Assembly: GCF_001422545.1 (NCBI RefSeq)
Contig: NZ_LMLE01000006.1
Span: forward strand, 472,825 to 536,824
Source of the DNA: Pedobacter sp. Leaf41
GTDB taxonomy: Bacteria; Bacteroidota; Bacteroidia; Sphingobacteriales; Sphingobacteriaceae
Reading direction: 5' to 3'
DNA length: 64,000 bases
The notes beneath the pieces are model-generated. The model searched no databases. It had not been told where the DNA came from and worked only from the letters and a program-made list of their open reading frames with translations. The stretch's first letter is position 1; every line of letters begins with the position of its first letter. Both the position numbers and the translations under genes were made by a program. This document shows, piece by piece, positions 44,739-55,300 of this stretch.

Positions 44739-45296
44739 TTAAGTATTGTAAATAAGATGATCGTATTCTCCACCCATAAATTTTTGAGCATTCTGCATTT
44801 TAAAGCCAGACTTTTTATAAAGGTTTTGTGCAATCAGGTTTTGTTTTTCTACTAGCAGTCCTACTTTTTGATGTCCGAGCGCTGAGGCCCACTTTATACC
44901 AGCCTGAATTAATGCTTTGCCAATTCCTTTCCCCTGTGCTTCTGGAACAACGCTCAAGGTATCGAAATAAAACTCTCCTGAATGAGTTTCCGGCTCCGGC
45001 TCAAAGTTTTTTAAATTGTGCTTCTCTGCCAAATATTCCAGAAAACCTTTTCTCAATGCAAGTAAATCGCCGCCATTGTAGGCATTTAATGCACCAAGAA
45101 CTTTGTCTTCCTCTACATATACTATTGTGTTTTCGTAACTGTATTGATTGCCGTGCTGCTGAAAGAAATTTTTGAATAATTCGAATATCACTTTTGGATT
45201 ACTAGAGTTGGCAAACTTAGCCGCCAGTTCATCCATCGCTGAAACAATTAATGGAACTACCGCATCTGCATCACCTGGTTTTGCTGGCCTAATCAT
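44739..45296 (-). CDS. GNAT family N-acetyltransferase
   Basis: A 185-residue acetyltransferase. The acetyl-CoA loop is in VVPEAQGKGIGKALI (Q/RxxGxG/A, near residues 117-131). The N-terminus MIRPAKPGDADAVVPLI is typical, and the terminal fold includes NLYKKSGFK. The acceptor is unknown; it could be a small amine or a protein N-terminus. Its ATG follows the stop of the MBL hydrolase gene with no spacing, so the two are translationally coupled. Confidence 0.9.
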   Translation of the reverse strand: MIRPAKPGDADAVVPLIVSAMDELAAKFANSSNPKVIFELFKNFFQQHGNQYSYENTIVYVEEDKVLGALNAYNGGDLLALRKGFLEYLAEKHNLKNFEPEPETHSGEFYFDTLSVVPEAQGKGIGKALIQAGIKWASALGHQKVGLLVEKQNLIAQNLYKKSGFKMQNAQKFMGGEYDHLIYNT

Positions 45297-46136
45297 CTAG
45301 ATTTCACTCAATTTAAATGTTTGATCCACCCGTATCCCTTTTTCAGTTCTTTGCAAAGTACAGCACTCGTTCAAAGGATCATGTTCTAGATAAAGAATGT
45401 AGTCGTTATCTACCGCTTCATTTAAAAAGGCCTGTTTTTCGGTTAATGTTTGCAGTGGAAACATATCGTAAGCCATTACATAGGGCAGGGGTAAATGACC
45501 AACAGATGGTAAAAGATCGGCCATGTAAACGATGGTTTTTCCTTTATATTTTATTTTCGGCAACATCATCGCATCGGTATGGCCGTAAGCAAAAGAGATG
45601 TTAATGTTGGGTTGCCATTCTATATTTTCTTTTTCTTCTACAAACTGAAGTTGCCCACTTTCTTGGATAGGTAGAATATTTTCTTTTAAAAATGATGCTT
45701 TTTCACGGGCATTTGGTTCTACAGCCCATTGCCAATGTTTTTCGTTACTCCAATACCGGGCATTTTTGAAAGTAGGGGATAGCTGGTCATTCTCCCTCTT
45801 AATAGCGCCGCCTACATGATCAAAGTGCAGATGTGTTAAAAATACATCGGTGATATCATCCAATCCGAAACCCAATTTAGCTAGTGATGTGGTGATTGAA
45901 TCATCGCCATGCAAATAATAGTGGCTAAAAAATTTGTCATCCTGTTTATCGCCAATTCCGGTATCAACCAAGGTGAGCCTATTTCCATCCTCAATTAAAA
46001 GGCAGCGCATGGCCCATGTGCAAAGGTTGTTCGAATCTGCCGGATTGGTTTTTTGCCATATTGCTTTCGGAACAACACCGAACATGGCGCCGCCATCCAA
46101 TTTAAATAGACCTGTGTTTATAGTATGGAGTTTCAT
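45297..46136 (-). CDS. MBL-fold metallo-hydrolase
   Basis: A 279-residue metallo-beta-lactamase-fold hydrolase. The zinc motif THLHFDHVGG gives H102, H104, D106 and H107. Further ligands are the histidine in FAYGHTDAM, the aspartate in YMADLLPS and the histidine in LYLEHDP. The overall type resembles quorum-quenching lactonases and other small-ester hydrolases, but the substrate is not assignable. It is directly followed by the GNAT gene in the same operon. Confidence 0.9.
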   Translation of the reverse strand: MKLHTINTGLFKLDGGAMFGVVPKAIWQKTNPADSNNLCTWAMRCLLIEDGNRLTLVDTGIGDKQDDKFFSHYYLHGDDSITTSLAKLGFGLDDITDVFLTHLHFDHVGGAIKRENDQLSPTFKNARYWSNEKHWQWAVEPNAREKASFLKENILPIQESGQLQFVEEKENIEWQPNINISFAYGHTDAMMLPKIKYKGKTIVYMADLLPSVGHLPLPYVMAYDMFPLQTLTEKQAFLNEAVDNDYILYLEHDPLNECCTLQRTEKGIRVDQTFKLSEI

Positions 46137-46140
46137 CTGC

Positions 46141-46176
46141 TAGTATTTAGTATCAAGTATTTGGTATCAAGATGTG
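46141..46176. repeat. micro-repeat (TAGTATCAAG type)
   Basis: Upstream of the MBL gene, TAGTATTTAGTATCAAG is followed by TATTTGGTATCAAG. It is a degenerate 9- to 14-bp unit like those at other gene junctions in the window. Confidence 0.45.
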
Positions 46177-46202
46177 AGTTGGCTATTAAGTTTTAAAAAT
46201 AC

Positions 46203-46233
46203 AAAAACCCTTTAGAACTAACTAAAGGGTTTT
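46203..46233. terminator. bidirectional terminator downstream of lpdA
   Basis: CCCTTTAG (46208-46215) and CTAAAGGG (46222-46229) are flanked by AAAAA and TTTT. It lies about 40 bp past the lpdA stop on the minus strand. Confidence 0.75.
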
Positions 46234-46241
46234 CGTACTTT

Positions 46242-46264
46242 GACTAAAGACTAAAGACTAAAGA
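46242..46264. repeat. tandem heptamer (GACTAAA) x3
   Basis: GACTAAAGACTAAAGACTAA with a trailing AGA, three perfect units, between the terminator and the lpdA stop. It is the same class as the TAATGAC array at 12261. Confidence 0.7.
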
Positions 46265-46271
46265 ACCCGAC

Positions 46272-47660
46272 TTACAAGTGGATAACTTCACCGTAAGCAT
46301 CTGCAGCAGCTTCCATAATGGCCTCACTCATGGTTGGGTGAGGGTGTACAGATTTTATCATTTCATGACCAGTGGTCTCTAATTTACGGGCAACCACAAT
46401 TTCTGCTATCATTTCAGTAACGTTAGCACCAATCATGTGTGCGCCTAATAATTCACCATATTTGGCATCAAAAATTAATTTTACAAAACCATCTTTTGCG
46501 CCAGCAGCACTTGCTTTACCTGAAGCTGAGAACGGGAATTTACCAATTTTCAATTCGTATCCAGCTGCCTTAGCTGCTTTTTCCGTATAACCCACTGAAG
46601 CGATTTCTGGAGTGCAATAAGTACAACCTGGAATGTTGTTGTATTCCAAGGCTTCCACATGCTGACCAGCAATTTTCTCCACACAGATAATGCCTTCGGC
46701 AGATGCTACGTGTGCCAATGCCTGCCCACCAACCACATCGCCAATGGCATAATATCCTTTTACTGAGGTATTATAAAATTCATCAGTAACGATTTTACCT
46801 TTTTCAGTTTTGATTCCAGTTTCTTCTAAACCGATATTCTCGATGTTTGCGACAATACCAGCTGCAGAAAGTACAATGTCAGCCTCAATAGTTTGCATGC
46901 CTGATGCCGTTTTAACAGAAACTTTACAGCCGGCGCCAGCAGTATCAACTGATTCAACCGAAGCTGAGGTCATTACATCGATACCTACTTTTTTCAAGCT
47001 ACGCAATAATTGTTTAGATACATCTTCGTCTTCTACCGGAACAACGTTTTCCATAAATTCTACGATAGTTACTTTTGTGCCCATTGTAGCATAGAAATAA
47101 GCAAACTCTACACCGATAGCGCCTGAACCTACCACAACCATGCTTTTTGGTAATTCTGGTAAAACCATTGCCTGGCGGTAGCCGATAATTTTTTTACCGT
47201 CTTGTTTCAAGTTTGGCAATTCTCGTGAGCGAGCACCAGTTGCGATAATGATATTTTTTGCTGTAAGTTCTTTTTGAGAACCATCTGCACCTTTAACTTC
47301 TAATTTATTTCCGGGTTTCACTTTACCGATACCCATCACTACGTCAATTTTATTTTTCTTCATTAAAAATTGAACGCCCTTACTCATGCCATCGGCTACG
47401 CCGCGGCTACGTTTTACAACTGCTGCGAAATCTGCTGTAGCACCCGCTGTAGTAATTCCGTAATCTGCAGCATGGTTAATATATTCGAAAACCTGAGCAC
47501 TTTTTAATAATGCTTTAGTTGGGATACAACCCCAGTTTAAACAAATACCACCTAATGATTCACGCTCTACAATTGCAACTTTCATTCCCAATTGTGAAGC
47601 TCTGATTGCAGCTACGTAGCCACCTGGGCCGCTGCCTAAAACAATAACGTCGTAATTCAT
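46272..47660 (-). CDS. lpdA: dihydrolipoyl dehydrogenase
   Basis: A 462-residue flavoprotein disulfide oxidoreductase, the E3 subunit of 2-oxoacid dehydrogenase complexes. The FAD site is GSGPGGYVAA (9-18). The redox cysteines C40 and C45 sit in GGICLNWGCIPTK. The NAD site is VVGSGAIGVEFAYF. The C-terminal His-Glu pair is H441/E446 in HPHPTMSEAI. It reoxidises dihydrolipoamide using NAD+. No E1/E2 genes are adjacent, so it probably serves several complexes. A long palindrome lies 42-89 bp upstream of its start. Confidence 0.95.
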   Translation of the reverse strand: MNYDVIVLGSGPGGYVAAIRASQLGMKVAIVERESLGGICLNWGCIPTKALLKSAQVFEYINHAADYGITTAGATADFAAVVKRSRGVADGMSKGVQFLMKKNKIDVVMGIGKVKPGNKLEVKGADGSQKELTAKNIIIATGARSRELPNLKQDGKKIIGYRQAMVLPELPKSMVVVGSGAIGVEFAYFYATMGTKVTIVEFMENVVPVEDEDVSKQLLRSLKKVGIDVMTSASVESVDTAGAGCKVSVKTASGMQTIEADIVLSAAGIVANIENIGLEETGIKTEKGKIVTDEFYNTSVKGYYAIGDVVGGQALAHVASAEGIICVEKIAGQHVEALEYNNIPGCTYCTPEIASVGYTEKAAKAAGYELKIGKFPFSASGKASAAGAKDGFVKLIFDAKYGELLGAHMIGANVTEMIAEIVVARKLETTGHEMIKSVHPHPTMSEAIMEAAADAYGEVIHL

Positions 47661-47701
47661 CTGTTTTTTTTAGTTTATTTTTTATTTGTCAGATGGAACT
47701 T

Positions 47702-47749
47702 TTCATAATTAAAACATCACTAAGTGATGTTTTGCGATTTAATTATGAA
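47702..47749. promoter_or_regulatory. large nested palindrome upstream of lpdA
   Basis: The outer arms TTCATAATTAAA (47702-47713) and TTTAATTATGAA (47738-47749) are perfect 12-bp complements. Inside is AAAACATCACT-A-AGTGATGTTTT with perfect 11-bp arms. There is no T-run on the lpdA side. It may be an operator or an RNA structure in the lpdA leader. Confidence 0.5.
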
Positions 47750-48373
47750 CTGTTCATATCTAAAAAGATTTCTTTTAAGCTGTTTTATTGTTGGTAATCT
47801 CCCGGTTAGGAGAAGGCTCTTTGAAACAGATTTCCCTCGCTTTAATAAATTATATCAGCATTACACTTAAAAAACTTTTGTTTCTTATAATCCCCAAAAC
47901 TAAAAAAAAAATGTTAATTGGCACTGATGAATATGAGATCCCGTGTCAAAATTCGGAATTTGACATATTACTTTCATAACCTGGTTGAATTATCGTTAAA
48001 AAAGATCTCTAAAATGTTAAATCATCATATAAAAACGAGCTTTTGAAGGCTAAGTAATAAATCCATAGTCCGAATATTATTTTTCGGGATAATTTAATCG
48101 CTTCATTCGGTATTAGTCAACAATTTGTAAGATTTAGAGCGCTAAAGGTGTAAATGTTTACAGGCTTTTTTTGCGAGATTCAGTAATAGATCTTTTTTTG
48201 ATTCGATAATGGCAAGATTATATGTGATTCTTTAAGAAAAATTTAATGTTGCTTACAAACGATTGATAAAGTGAAAGTTAAAGGACTTATTAATGATGTT
48301 AATTGTTGAAAAGTTTTGGAATGCTTAACGATAATTTAACATTGAATGTTAAAATGTGTTAAATATTATTAAG

Positions 48374-48381
48374 TACATTTG
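48374..48381 (+). promoter_or_regulatory. candidate -7 box of the TonB-dependent receptor
   Basis: TACATTTG matches TAnnTTTG, 60 bp before the ATG. The leader between is A-rich, as is common for highly translated Bacteroidota genes. The -33 element is not clear. Confidence 0.4.
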
Positions 48382-48441
48382 CGCCAATAAAATCACCCCC
48401 GATTATTATTCAACAAACAAAAAACATTTAAAAAACAAAGT

Positions 48442-51400
48442 ATGAACAAATCTTTACTTTTAAGATTAGTACTCGTTATTGTTGCAGTTGTAGGTATTAC
48501 TTTCGGTGCTAGTGCACAGGTTACCACATCATCAATGACAGGAACAATTAAGGATGCCAAAGGCGCCTTACCTGGTGCAAGTGTAAAAGCTACACATACG
48601 CCAACCGGAACAGTTTACTCTGTTTCTACCAACAACGATGGCCGTTTTACAATTGGTGCGATGCGTGTTGGTGGTCCTTACACAATTGAAGTGAGTTTTG
48701 TTGGTTACAAGCCTTCAACTTTGACTGATGTTTATTTGAAAATAGGCGAGCCTTATGTAATAAATCTCACATTAGTTGATAACAGTTCAACTTTAGCAGA
48801 AGTGAAAGTAGTAGGCCAAAGCGCAAACAGTATTTTAAACTCAAACAAAAATGGAACTTCTACTGTAATTGCAAGACAACAAATCCAATCGTTGCCTACC
48901 ATTACACGTAGTGTAAATGATTTGACACGTTTAACTCCACAAGCCAACGGACAATCTATAGGTGGTGGTAACTATCGTTCGAACAACTTCACTGTAGACG
49001 GTGCTAACTTCAATAATCAATTTGGTATTGGTCAGAATATCCCGGCGGGTGGTTCACCGATTTCAATTGATGCATTGGAGCAGATCTCTATCAATGTAAC
49101 ACCTTATGATGTTCGTCAGACAGGTTTTACAGGAGGTTCTGTTAGTGCTGTAACCCGTTCTGGTACAAATGCTTTTCAAGGTAACGCATTTTACACGATG
49201 CGTGGCGAAGAAAATCAAGGTAAAAGAATTGGTGATACTTATAGAATTCCTGATGCAGCTATCCAAAAATTAGATGAGAAAAATTATGGTTTCAGTTTAG
49301 GTGGTCCAATCGTTAAAGATAAATTATTCTTTTTCGTTAACTACGAGAAAAAACACACTATCCAACCAGGAACTACAAGAATTGCTTCTACTCCAGCTTT
49401 ACCATTTGGTGCCCCTGGATCTCCTAACACGGTTGTGCAAGCTTCAGCATCATTCTTAAATGAAGTTTCTTCGTATTTATTTAACACTTACGGATATTCT
49501 ACTGGTCCTTACCAAGGTTATTCTAATATTAGTGACAACGAAAAAATGTTTGCTCGTTTAGATTGGAATATCTCTAAAAATCACCGTTTCAGTGTTCGTT
49601 ACAATCAGGTAGAAAGTCAAACTCCAGCATCTGCTAGTACTTCTGTAACTAACTCTGCTGTTACTGGTTCTTTAGGTTATAACAATTCAAGATCTGGTAT
49701 AACTCCTAATGCTGGTTTACCTTTCTTTAACTCAAACTACTATCAGGCAGCAAATTTGTATTCAGCAGTAGCTGAATTAACTTCAAACTTTGGAAGTAAG
49801 TTAACTAACGTAGCCCGTGTGACTTATTCACACCAAAATGATCCTAGAAACTCGGATAGTTCGCCATTTCCATTAGTAGATATTTTAGATGGTTCACAAT
49901 CGCCTACTTCTGCAAATGCAGGGAACGTATTAACTACTTTTGGTTATGAGCCATTTACTTATGGAAACCTACGTGATGTTAAAGGTTATACATATAGTGA
50001 TGACTTAAGTTTAGCTTTAGGTAAACATAACATCACTTTAGGTTTACAGGCAGAATTGAGTACTACAACAAATGGTTTCCAACGTTTTGGAACAGGGTTT
50101 TATAGTTTCAGATCTTGGGATGATTTTAAAAATGGTGCAAAACCATTGCAATATTCGGTAACCTATCCATTAACTGCTGATGGCTCTCAGGCTTTCCCAA
50201 GCTTTAAGTTTGCTCAATATTCAGCATATTTACAAGATGAGTTTACTGTAACTGATCGTTTGAAGTTAACTGCAGGTATTCGTTTCGAACAAGCAACTTA
50301 TCCTAATTCTCCAGGTATTATAACGCACCCATTAGTTGCTGCACAAACTTTTGCGGGTGGTAAAAAAGTAGATACCGGTGTATTGCCGGAAAACAGAATT
50401 TCATATTCTCCAAGATTTGGTTTTAACTGGGATGTGAATGGAGACCGTTCATTACAAGTACGCGGTGGTTCAGGTATCTTCACAGGTCGTGTTCCTTTTG
50501 TATGGATCGTTTCACAATCTAGTGATGCTGGTTTGTTGCAGTACTTGCAGACTTATTCTAGTGCTAATGGTGGAATTGTTCCTTCATTTAATCCAAGTAT
50601 TGCTCCAAACTTGCTTACATCAACTAAACCAGCCGCTGGTACTAGTATTCCATCAACGATTAGTGTGATGTCGCGAGATTTGAAATTCCCTCAAACCTGG
50701 AAATCAAGTTTAGCATTTGATATTAAATTACCATTAGGTATTGTTGGAACGTTAGAAGGAATTTACGGTAAAGACTTAAATGTAGCTGTTGCCAGAAACA
50801 TCAACTTAGTTGATCCAACCGTAATTAATATCACTGGTTTCCCAGATAATAGACCATTATTTCCAAGTTCTGTTCCTGGAAGACAAGAAGTTGATATTAA
50901 CAGTGCTGGTATTCCAACGGCTAACGCTACTGGTTTATTAAACGTTACCGAGATGACTAACGCTAAAGGTGGTTACAACTGGCAAGCAACTGCACAGTTG
51001 ACTAAGCAATTTTCAAACGGTGTATCAGCAATGATTGCCTATACACGTTCTGATCAACGTAACTATGGCGATGGCGCAGGTGATCAATTAGGAAACTTAT
51101 GGTCAATTCCAGCTACCTCGACAAATCCAAACACACCAACTTTAAGTTATTCTAGTAACTTGAACCCAGATCGTATAATCGCTAATATCTCTTACAGAAA
51201 AGAATATTTAAAAAACCTTTCAACGTCAATCTCATTATTTTATGAAGGTTCTCAACAAGGTAGATATTCATACACTTACGGGGCTGATTATAACAGAGAT
51301 GGTGTTAACGGAAATGATTTAATTTATATTCCTAAAGATGCATCTGAAATGAACTTTGTAGCTGTTCCTGCAAACTTAGTGACTTCTACTAATGCTGCTG

Positions 51401-51855
51401 GTGTGGTTACAACTAGAGCGTATCCAAGATCATATACTGCTGCAGAACAAACTGCTATTTTTGAGGCTTATATTTCTCAAGATCCTTATTTAAGTAAACA
51501 CAGAGGCGAATATGCAAAGCGTAATGCTGCAACATCTCCTTGGAGAAATCAATTCGATTTAAGAATTACTCAACAAGTATTCAAAAACTTTGGTAAATCT
51601 AAAAATAGCTTTGAGTTTACAGCAGATATCTTTAACGTAGGTAACTTGTTAAACCGTAAATGGGGTAATGTAAATTTTGTGAACAATGCTAATATTTTGG
51701 TTCCTCAAAATCCAACTCTAGTTACAGCAACAACTAAACCAACATTTATTTTGGCTGCAGCACAAGGTGATATCGTTAGAGATACATTTGGTACTTCACA
51801 AACGATTTCTTCTACTTACTACATGCAATTCGGTGTTCGTTATAACTTCAACTAA
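48442..51855 (+). CDS. Oar-like TonB-dependent receptor
   Basis: A 1137-residue outer-membrane receptor. It has a signal peptide (cut after GASAQ near residue 26), then a carboxypeptidase-regulatory-like domain (about 30-115, GTIKDAKGALPGASVKA). A plug domain (about 130-240, with SNNFTVDGANFNN) and a 22-strand barrel end at the final YMQFGVRYNFN. No SusD gene follows, so it is an Oar-type, not a SusC-type, receptor. The ligand is unknown; Oar-like proteins have been tied to protein export or large-molecule uptake. It is monocistronic, ending at the terminator at 51879. The TonB protein at 62.9 kb could energise it. Confidence 0.93.
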   Translation: MNKSLLLRLVLVIVAVVGITFGASAQVTTSSMTGTIKDAKGALPGASVKATHTPTGTVYSVSTNNDGRFTIGAMRVGGPYTIEVSFVGYKPSTLTDVYLKIGEPYVINLTLVDNSSTLAEVKVVGQSANSILNSNKNGTSTVIARQQIQSLPTITRSVNDLTRLTPQANGQSIGGGNYRSNNFTVDGANFNNQFGIGQNIPAGGSPISIDALEQISINVTPYDVRQTGFTGGSVSAVTRSGTNAFQGNAFYTMRGEENQGKRIGDTYRIPDAAIQKLDEKNYGFSLGGPIVKDKLFFFVNYEKKHTIQPGTTRIASTPALPFGAPGSPNTVVQASASFLNEVSSYLFNTYGYSTGPYQGYSNISDNEKMFARLDWNISKNHRFSVRYNQVESQTPASASTSVTNSAVTGSLGYNNSRSGITPNAGLPFFNSNYYQAANLYSAVAELTSNFGSKLTNVARVTYSHQNDPRNSDSSPFPLVDILDGSQSPTSANAGNVLTTFGYEPFTYGNLRDVKGYTYSDDLSLALGKHNITLGLQAELSTTTNGFQRFGTGFYSFRSWDDFKNGAKPLQYSVTYPLTADGSQAFPSFKFAQYSAYLQDEFTVTDRLKLTAGIRFEQATYPNSPGIITHPLVAAQTFAGGKKVDTGVLPENRISYSPRFGFNWDVNGDRSLQVRGGSGIFTGRVPFVWIVSQSSDAGLLQYLQTYSSANGGIVPSFNPSIAPNLLTSTKPAAGTSIPSTISVMSRDLKFPQTWKSSLAFDIKLPLGIVGTLEGIYGKDLNVAVARNINLVDPTVINITGFPDNRPLFPSSVPGRQEVDINSAGIPTANATGLLNVTEMTNAKGGYNWQATAQLTKQFSNGVSAMIAYTRSDQRNYGDGAGDQLGNLWSIPATSTNPNTPTLSYSSNLNPDRIIANISYRKEYLKNLSTSISLFYEGSQQGRYSYTYGADYNRDGVNGNDLIYIPKDASEMNFVAVPANLVTSTNAAGVVTTRAYPRSYTAAEQTAIFEAYISQDPYLSKHRGEYAKRNAATSPWRNQFDLRITQQVFKNFGKSKNSFEFTADIFNVGNLLNRKWGNVNFVNNANILVPQNPTLVTATTKPTFILAAAQGDIVRDTFGTSQTISSTYYMQFGVRYNFN

Positions 51856-51878
51856 TACTTAATTTAAATAGTACTTTA

Positions 51879-51914
51879 TAAGCCCCGACTGAAAAGTCGG
51901 GGCTTTATTTTTTA
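51879..51914 (+). terminator. terminator of the TonB-dependent receptor
   Basis: AAGCCCCGACT, loop GAAA, then AGTCGGGGCTT, followed by TATTTTTT. It is a perfect 11-bp stem, 24 bp after the stop. Confidence 0.9.
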
Positions 51915-51991
51915 AAGATTTTTAAAAAGTCAAAACCTTTTCTACCCAATAGAATTGTATATACATATACTGTAAATTAAAATACAACGAT

Positions 51992-52270
51992 ATGAGCAGT
52001 TCAAAACAAACCCATGACCACGATACCATTAAAAAGTGGGTAGAAAAACATGATGGCGTACCTGCAGTAGTTGCAGATACAGCTGATGGAAAAGGCGGAG
52101 GACTTTTAAGAATTCATTTCCCTAAAAATAGTAATAGCACTGATTTGGAAGAAACCGACTGGGAGAATTTTTTTAAAGTATTTGATGATCACAAGCTCGA
52201 CTTTCTTTATCAGGAAAAGAAGGCTGATGGAGAAGAAAGTACTTTCCATAAGTTTGTAGAAAGAGAATAA
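51992..52270 (+). CDS. small conserved acidic protein
   Basis: A 92-residue soluble protein with HDTIKKWVEKHDGVPAVV at the N-terminus, GGGLLRIHFP in the middle and WENFFKVFDDHKLDFLYQ in the second half. I recognise this as a small family found in many bacteria. It is sometimes labelled after 1,4-alpha-glucan branching enzyme without biochemical support, and the function is unknown. It has its own terminator and is convergent with dnaE2. Confidence 0.7.
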   Translation: MSSSKQTHDHDTIKKWVEKHDGVPAVVADTADGKGGGLLRIHFPKNSNSTDLEETDWENFFKVFDDHKLDFLYQEKKADGEESTFHKFVERE

Positions 52271-52280
52271 AAGTGAGTAA

Positions 52281-52313
52281 AAGCCTCTACCATCAAGTAG
52301 AGGTTTTTTTTGC
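52281..52313 (+). terminator. terminator between the small acidic protein and dnaE2
   Basis: CCTCTAC, loop CATCAA, then GTAGAGG, followed by TTTTTTTT. Confidence 0.8.
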
Positions 52314-52335
52314 CTTAAATTTTAGGCGTTTATTT

Positions 52336-55300
52336 TTATCTAAAATTACGGGCTTGCGGAATGGAAATTTCCTGTTCTGTTTTGCGTACCTGAGTTCTTT
52401 TATTTTCGACAGGAAAAGGAGCCGTTTTTTCATCAGAACGGGAAAGCGTTAACAAAGATGAATGATCATTCTCTACCTTGCTTAATTTTCTTAATAGCGG
52501 AGTAAGATCAAAGCAACGTTTTACAATAACATGGATCACTTCGCCTTCTCTTTGTAATTTTCCTTCTACCATGAGTAACCTGGCCTGTAGAATTTCTTTT
52601 CTATATTTTTCAAATAAGCTTTCAAAAACAACAAGATTTGAAAATCCTGATTCATCTTCAATAGTAATAAAACAAACTCCACCGGCTGTTCCAGGTCTTT
52701 GCCTTACCAATACAAGTCCGGCAACTTTTACTGTTGTTCCATCCTTAATTTCTGTTAAATCTTTATTGGCTGATACCCTTAATAAATTCAATTGCTCCCG
52801 TACAAAGCTAACCGGATGTGCTTTTAATGAAAGTGAAGTAGAAGCATAATCCTGAATCACATGCTCGGAGGTAGACATGAGCGGGAGGGATGTTTGTTTT
52901 TCCAGCTGACTTTCTGCCGCCTGATCTTTAAAGAGTGCAATTGGTCTATCGGCCAGGGCAGAAACTTCCCATAAAGCCTGGCGACGATCAAAACCTAAAG
53001 AACGAAAAGCATCAGCGTCTGCCAAACGTTCCATTGTGGCTAACGATACACCCACATCCAGCAGTTCATGAATATTCTGATAATGCTTTATCCGATGCGT
53101 GGTTAGCGCTTCAATATCTTCTGTTCTAATGCCTTTAATTTGTCTGAAACCTAAACGCAAAGCGTGATATTTCCCAACCAGTTCTTCCAAGGTATTATCG
53201 AAATAAGAGTAGTTGATATCAATCGGGCGAACCTCCACATTGTGCTTTCGGGCATCTATTACTATTTGCGCTGGCTGATAAAATCCCATGGGCATACTAT
53301 TTAATAAAGCCGCTGCAAATACATCGGGGTAATAGCATTTTAACCAGCAGGAAACATACACCAATAGTGCAAAACTTGCAGCATGACTTTCTGGAAATCC
53401 ATAACTTCCAAAACCCTCCAGTTGCTTAAAAATCCTTTTCGCAAATTCTTCATCGTAACCTTTAGCTACCATTCCAGAGATTAATTTTTTCTCGAACTGC
53501 GTAACCATACCTTTCAGTTTAAAGGTTGCCATGCTTCTACGCAATTCATCGGCTTCAGTAGGTGTAAAACCGGCAGCTACAATGGCAATTTTCATCGCCT
53601 GCTCCTGAAATAGTGGAACTCCCAAAGTTTTATTTAAAATTTCTTCCAGTTCTTTTGAAGGATATTCTATCACTTCTTCTTTGTTTCTTCTGCGCAAATA
53701 AGGATGAACCATGTCGCCCTGAATAGGACCAGGACGTACAATTGCCACTTCAATTACCAGATCGTAAAAGCATTCTGGTTTCAATCTGGGTAACATAGAT
53801 TGTTGGGCCCGGCTTTCTATCTGAAATACGCCAATGGTATCTGCATGGCTAATCATTTTATATACTTCCGGATCATCGTATTCGTTAATTTTAGCCATAG
53901 AAAGATCGAGATTGTAGTGTTGTTTTGCTAAATCGAAACCTTTTCTAATGCAGGTTAACATACCTAAAGCCAAAATATCTATTTTTAAAAAGCCCAGTGT
54001 ATCAATATCATCCTTGTTCCATTCAATATTGGTTCGATCAGCCATGCGGGCATTCAATATCGGGCAAAGATCGGTCAGTTTACCCTGCGTAATTACAAAG
54101 CCGCCTGTATGTTGCCCCAGCTGACGAGGGAAGCCCATCATTTGTGCAGTAAGTGAAAGTACTTTTCTTAATAGTGGATCATTAGGATTAAGCCCTTGCT
54201 CTGTTAACCTGTTCCCCTCAAACCATTCATCGGTAAATTCCCAAATGGATGCCGATAGCCTGTTAATGGTATCAACAGATAAGCCCATCACTTTGCCAAC
54301 ATCTCTAATGGCTCCTTTTTGTCGCTGTTGGGTAACGGTTGCAACAATCGCAGCCCGATCTCTGCCATATTTATTATAGATATATTGAATCACTTCCTCA
54401 CGGCGTTCATGCTCAAAATCTACATCTATATCTGGTGGTTCATTCCTGGCCGAAGAAACGAAACGTTCAAAAAGCAAATCGAATTTTGTTGGGTCTACCG
54501 AGGTAATGCCCAGGCAATAACAAATGGTAGAATTTGCAGCAGAACCGCGACCCTGACAGAGAATTTTTTGTCCGCGGGCGAAACTCACAATGTCATAAAC
54601 GGTAAGAAAATAAGAAGCATATTCCATTTCCTTTACAAATTTCAGTTCATAGGTAATGTTGTCAACAATTTTTTGGGGCAAATTTTCACCGAAAATTTCA
54701 TGTGCACCTTTCCAGGCTAAATGGGTTAATTCTTCAAAAGGAGAACGCTCTCCATTGGTTATCTCTTCCGGATATACGTATTTGAGGCTATCTAAACTAA
54801 ACTGACAAGTTTGCGCAATATGTACGGCATTTTGAAGGGCTTGTGGATATTGCCGGTAAAGTCTTAACATCTCGTCTGGAGTTTTAAGATGTCGTTCTGC
54901 ATTTTTAAACAAATGAAAACCAGCAGTATGAATAGTGCATTTCTCACGAACACAAGTTAGCACATCCTGCAGCTCGCGTCTTTCTGGCCTATGGTAATAC
55001 ACATCATTGGTTGCCACTAAAGGAATTTTCAATTGGTTAGCAAGCGCTGTTAAACGAAACATCCGCTTTTGATCTTCTCCCTGATAATTCCTGGAGATAG
55101 CTAAATAAAGCTGATCATTAAGGTTATGTTTATATTCTGCCAAAGAATTTTGGAAATCGGTTTCAAAATCAAAATTTGCAGATAAAGTATCAGGAGGAAT
55201 GGCGACAAATAAAATGCCCGATGAATGTTGATATACATCCTCCCTGTAAAGCAAACAGCTTCCTTTTTCGGTACGGAGGTTGCCAAGACTTAGCAGCGCT

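Larger units (their letters stand above)
47661..48441. other. 780-bp divergent control region between lpdA and the TonB-dependent receptor
   Basis: It contains the palindrome at 47702-47749 and a TAnnTTTG box at 48374-48381 in front of the receptor. A 63-codon plus-strand reading frame at 47788-47979 shows no family features. The stretch 47980-48360 is AT-rich, and no riboswitch motif or RNA gene was recognised in it. Confidence 0.5.

Noticed and set aside
47788..47979. 63-codon reading frame in the lpdA/receptor control region
   Set aside because: AT-rich, no ribosome-binding site or family resemblance seen; it lies in regulatory DNA.
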